A DNA stretch of 64,000 nucleotides from Isoptericola variabilis 225 (GTDB lineage Bacteria; Actinomycetota; Actinomycetes; Actinomycetales; Cellulomonadaceae), in assembly GCF_000215105.1 (NCBI RefSeq), contig NC_015588.1, positions 2,046,001 through 2,110,000 on the forward strand, written 5' to 3'. Under the pieces are notes generated by a model that ran no database searches, was not told the origin of the DNA, and saw only the letters and a list, made by a program, of their open reading frames with translations. Made by a program: the position numbers and the translations under genes. Shown here piece by piece: positions 61,761-64,000 of the stretch (positions within the stretch are counted from its first letter, which is position 1; the number at the start of each line of letters is the position of its first letter).

Positions 61761-63196
61761 CGGGAGGCTCCCTGCGTCGTGGTGGGCGTCGTGGTGGGCG
61801 CGCCGGCGGGGCGCGACGCCAGGGTCTCCGGCGCCATCCCCAGGCGTGCGGCGGCGGCCTCGAGCGAGGCATGGACCTGCCGCGCGTACAGCTCGAACGG
61901 GTCGTGGAGGTCGCGGCCGATCGCGCCCGACATCCAGTCGGCGTCGCGCTCCTCCGCGGCCTGCGAGGCGTCCTTGGACCCCTCGTCGGTGAGGTTGGAC
62001 TGGAAGATCCCGGCCGCGGAGCGCGGCAGGAAGTCCTCGTAGACGATCGGCTCGCGCGTGAGCGCGCCGTCGTCGGACACCTCGTAGGTGAAGTAGCCGA
62101 GCCCGGCCTCGACGAGCCCGGCCTCGGTGGCCGGGAACGTCGCGCGCCAGACCTCGCGCGCGATCTCCTGCCGCAGCTCCTCGCGGCGTGCCCCGGTGTG
62201 CTCCTCGCCCAGCTCGGCGGCGCGGCGGTCGGCCTCGACGACGGCCGCGTCGTAGCGGGCGCGACCCTCGCGCGTGAGCGCGATGCCGCGCGCCTCGACC
62301 TCGCCGAACCGCACGCGCAGCGAGTCCTGGACGATCTCGCCCGACGGCGTGCGGAACGTGCGCGGCTCGGCGAGCGCCCGGAACGACGTCTGGCGCAGCA
62401 GTACGTCGGGCCCCTCCCACAACGGCGGACCCTGGATCGCGTCGATCATCGTGATGCCGCGGTCGGTCATGCGCCGGTACAGCTCGTCGATGTCGAGCAC
62501 GCGCGGCGTGAGGTGGTTGATGTGCGTCGAGGCGACGCCGCCGATGTCCGCGGCGACGGCCGACACGGCCTCGAGCTCGCGGTACCAGGCCTGGTCGACC
62601 GGCTCGCGGGACAGCTCGAACGCCGCCGTGGCCAGGCGCAGGAACGCGCTCGCGTCGTCGGCGGGCAGGCCGCCGTCGGCCTCGGCCTTGTCGGCGAGCG
62701 CCAGCAGCTCGGGCCCGAACAGCGACCGCCGCTGCAGGAAGCGCTCGAGGCGCGCCTGCAGGTCGGCGCTGAAGAACCGCCGGTCGCTCGGGACGAGCAT
62801 CGAGGTGAACACGCGGAACGGGTTGCGGGCCAGCTCGTCGCGCTCGATCGGCCGGAACGCGGTCGAGATGACCGGCACCGACGAGCTCGACGCGTCGCGC
62901 AGGTCGTAGAAGCCCACCGGGTGCATGCCCATCGCGCCGAAGACGCGCGCGACCTGGTTCATCTCGGCGGGCGTCCCGACCCGGATCGCGCCGTGCCGCT
63001 CCGCCGTGACGCGGTCGATCGACCCGAGGCGCTCGGCGTCGGCGCCCTGGGCGGCCACGACGTCGCGGTTGACCTCGTGGGACACCTCGAGCAGCGTCGT
63101 GTAGGCGGGGACCTCGCGGCCGTACATGTCGGACAGCGACCGTGCGAACGCGGCGCGGAGCTGCCACGGCTCCACGAAGGCCTGCTCGAACGTCAC
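61757..63196 (-). CDS. hglS: 2-oxoadipate dioxygenase/decarboxylase (DUF1338, HglS-like)
   Basis: 479 residues from GTG 63196, with AAGGAG 5 bases upstream. DUF1338 pattern: WQLRAAFARSLSDMYGREVPAYTTLLEVSHEVN (first metal His), HPVGFYDLRDA, RVFTSMLVPSDRRFF, HINHLTPRVLDID (His ligand), GPPLWEGPDVLLRQTSFRALAEPRTF and GIALTREGRARYD. This Fe(II) enzyme converts 2-oxoadipate to D-2-hydroxyglutarate in bacterial lysine catabolism. ATGA overlap with amaB and an FAD oxidase upstream support the pathway. Confidence 0.9.
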   Translation of the reverse strand: MTFEQAFVEPWQLRAAFARSLSDMYGREVPAYTTLLEVSHEVNRDVVAAQGADAERLGSIDRVTAERHGAIRVGTPAEMNQVARVFGAMGMHPVGFYDLRDASSSSVPVISTAFRPIERDELARNPFRVFTSMLVPSDRRFFSADLQARLERFLQRRSLFGPELLALADKAEADGGLPADDASAFLRLATAAFELSREPVDQAWYRELEAVSAVAADIGGVASTHINHLTPRVLDIDELYRRMTDRGITMIDAIQGPPLWEGPDVLLRQTSFRALAEPRTFRTPSGEIVQDSLRVRFGEVEARGIALTREGRARYDAAVVEADRRAAELGEEHTGARREELRQEIAREVWRATFPATEAGLVEAGLGYFTYEVSDDGALTREPIVYEDFLPRSAAGIFQSNLTDEGSKDASQAAEERDADWMSGAIGRDLHDPFELYARQVHASLEAAAARLGMAPETLASRPAGAPTTTPTTTQGASR

Positions 63197-63261
63197 CTCT
63201 GCTCCTTCCTGGCCCGGCGTCGTCGCCGGTGCCGACCTGCGGGCCTCGTGGGCCCGCCTTC

Positions 63262-64000
63262 TCAGATGATGTTGGCCTCGGTGCGCCGGACGTGGGCGGC
63301 GAACCGCCCGGCGTCGAACGCGGCCACGTCGACGCCGCGCGCGGCGGGGGTGCCCGCTCGCCCGGCGTACAGGTCGGCGACGGCCTCCCCCACCGCGGGC
63401 GCCTGGAGGAACCCGTGGCCCGAGAAGCCGCACGCGTAGAGCACCCGCCCGCCGTCGGACGCCGTCTCGCCGACGAGCGCGTCGTGGTCGGGCGTCATCT
63501 CGTACAGGCCGGCCCAGCCGCCCACGAGCGGCGCGTCCGCGAGCGCGGGCGTGGCGCGGCGCGCGACGTCGCGCAGGAACGGCTCCCACGCCGGGTCGTA
63601 GGTCGTGTCGAACGCGACGGGCGTGGCCGGGTCGGCGACGCCGAGCAGCAGGGTGCCGGGCTCGTCGGCGTTGTGGACGTAGAACGTGGTGCCGAAGTCG
63701 ATCGTGAACGGGAGGCGCGGGGGCGCCGGGTCGAGCGGGGCGGTGAAGGCGATCTGCCGCTTGACCGGGTCGACGGGCAGGTCCACGCCGACCATGCCTC
63801 CGAGCCGGCGCGACCAGGCTCCGGCGCAGACGACGAGCGCGTCCGCCACGGTGCGCCCGCGCGTCGTGACGACGTCGAACCGGCCGGCCGACCGTCCGAC
63901 GCCCGTCACCGCGGCGTGCGTGCGCACGCGCGCGCCGAGCCGCTCGGCCGCGGCGACGTAGCCCTCGACGACGGCGGCGGGCCGCGCCCAGCCGTCGCGC
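63262..64000 (-). CDS. FAD-dependent amine oxidoreductase, DAO family (L-pipecolate-oxidase-like), 5' end outside window
   Basis: The last 246 or so residues are present; the N-terminal FAD-binding motif lies beyond 64000. DAO-family features: RDGWARPAAVVEGYVAAAERLGARV, ALVVCAGAWSRRLGGMVGVDLPVDPVKRQ, GLYEMTPDHDALVGE and VLYACGFSGHGFLQAPAVGEAVADLYAG (C-terminal FAD contact). Related enzymes oxidise glycine, sarcosine or pipecolate. With AmaB- and HglS-like genes following, L-pipecolate or another lysine-derived amine is the likeliest substrate. Confidence 0.87.
   Translation of the reverse strand, partial: RDGWARPAAVVEGYVAAAERLGARVRTHAAVTGVGRSAGRFDVVTTRGRTVADALVVCAGAWSRRLGGMVGVDLPVDPVKRQIAFTAPLDPAPPRLPFTIDFGTTFYVHNADEPGTLLLGVADPATPVAFDTTYDPAWEPFLRDVARRATPALADAPLVGGWAGLYEMTPDHDALVGETASDGGRVLYACGFSGHGFLQAPAVGEAVADLYAGRAGTPAARGVDVAAFDAGRFAAHVRRTEANII

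Noticed and set aside
58347-62042. 1231-codon plus-strand open frame opposite dusB, AGCS and amaB
   Set aside because: It crosses three well-supported minus-strand genes and their terminators and has no recognisable domains; it is a GC-driven shadow frame.

Overview
This is a very GC-rich (low-70s %) actinobacterial chromosome segment. Codon use, the fasR-fabD-fabH-acpP-fabF cluster, the DUF3052/aceE pairing, DUF3145, DUF3072 and leaderless-looking starts point to Micrococcales, most likely Cellulomonadaceae/Promicromonosporaceae (Cellulosimicrobium-like). That placement is inferred; no rRNA is present.

Layout. 1-12,960 is an accessory, IS-scarred region. It holds the decayed 3' part of a fibronectin-III-like protein, a LacI regulator divergent from a DapA-family lyase and an Nramp-like transporter without the metal-site residues, an IS256 element inside an IS3-family remnant, a degenerate GGDEF-like protein, and a secreted GH97 glycosidase whose ABC sugar importer was cut by an ISL3 element (solute-binding protein and first permease truncated, second permease intact). 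tRNA-Val (13,142-13,218) marks the change to core genes.

13,274-31,460 is core: peroxiredoxin, DUF3052, aceE, the fasR/fab fatty-acid cluster, an LPXTG surface protein with 36 TEVDG repeats next to a DUF5819 + HTTM pair, DUF3145, peptide deformylase, tRNA-Met and tRNA-Asn. 31,462-39,787 holds a BtrH_N-like protein, an IclR-controlled aromatic hydroxylase plus aldehyde dehydrogenase, small stress/copper-type proteins and an MFS exporter. 39,792-45,734 holds dnaG-dgt, a DoxX/F420-type oxidoreductase locus under MarR, and a GDSL esterase.

45,792-54,649 is a complete maltose/maltodextrin regulon: malEFG plus a CBM34-type GH13 on the minus strand, and LacI plus a GH13 alpha-glucosidase on the plus strand, all carrying the same GTTGC-n-GCAAC operators. 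54,971-64,000 holds a secreted 5'-nucleotidase, a GNAT, dusB, and a minus-strand amino-acid catabolic cluster (AGCS transporter, AmaB-like dehydrogenase, HglS-like 2-oxoadipate dioxygenase, FAD amine oxidase) suited to lysine/pipecolate degradation.

Most notable: (i) two intergenic arrays sharing a 10-bp core, GAGGTAGCGC, on an exact 20-bp period, head-to-head around a palindrome, which place stop codons in all frames; (ii) the Glu-rich repeat surface protein beside an HTTM protein that keeps the lysine corresponding to the vitamin-K-dependent carboxylase base; (iii) the Nramp homologue with a rewritten substrate site paired with a DapA-family lyase.
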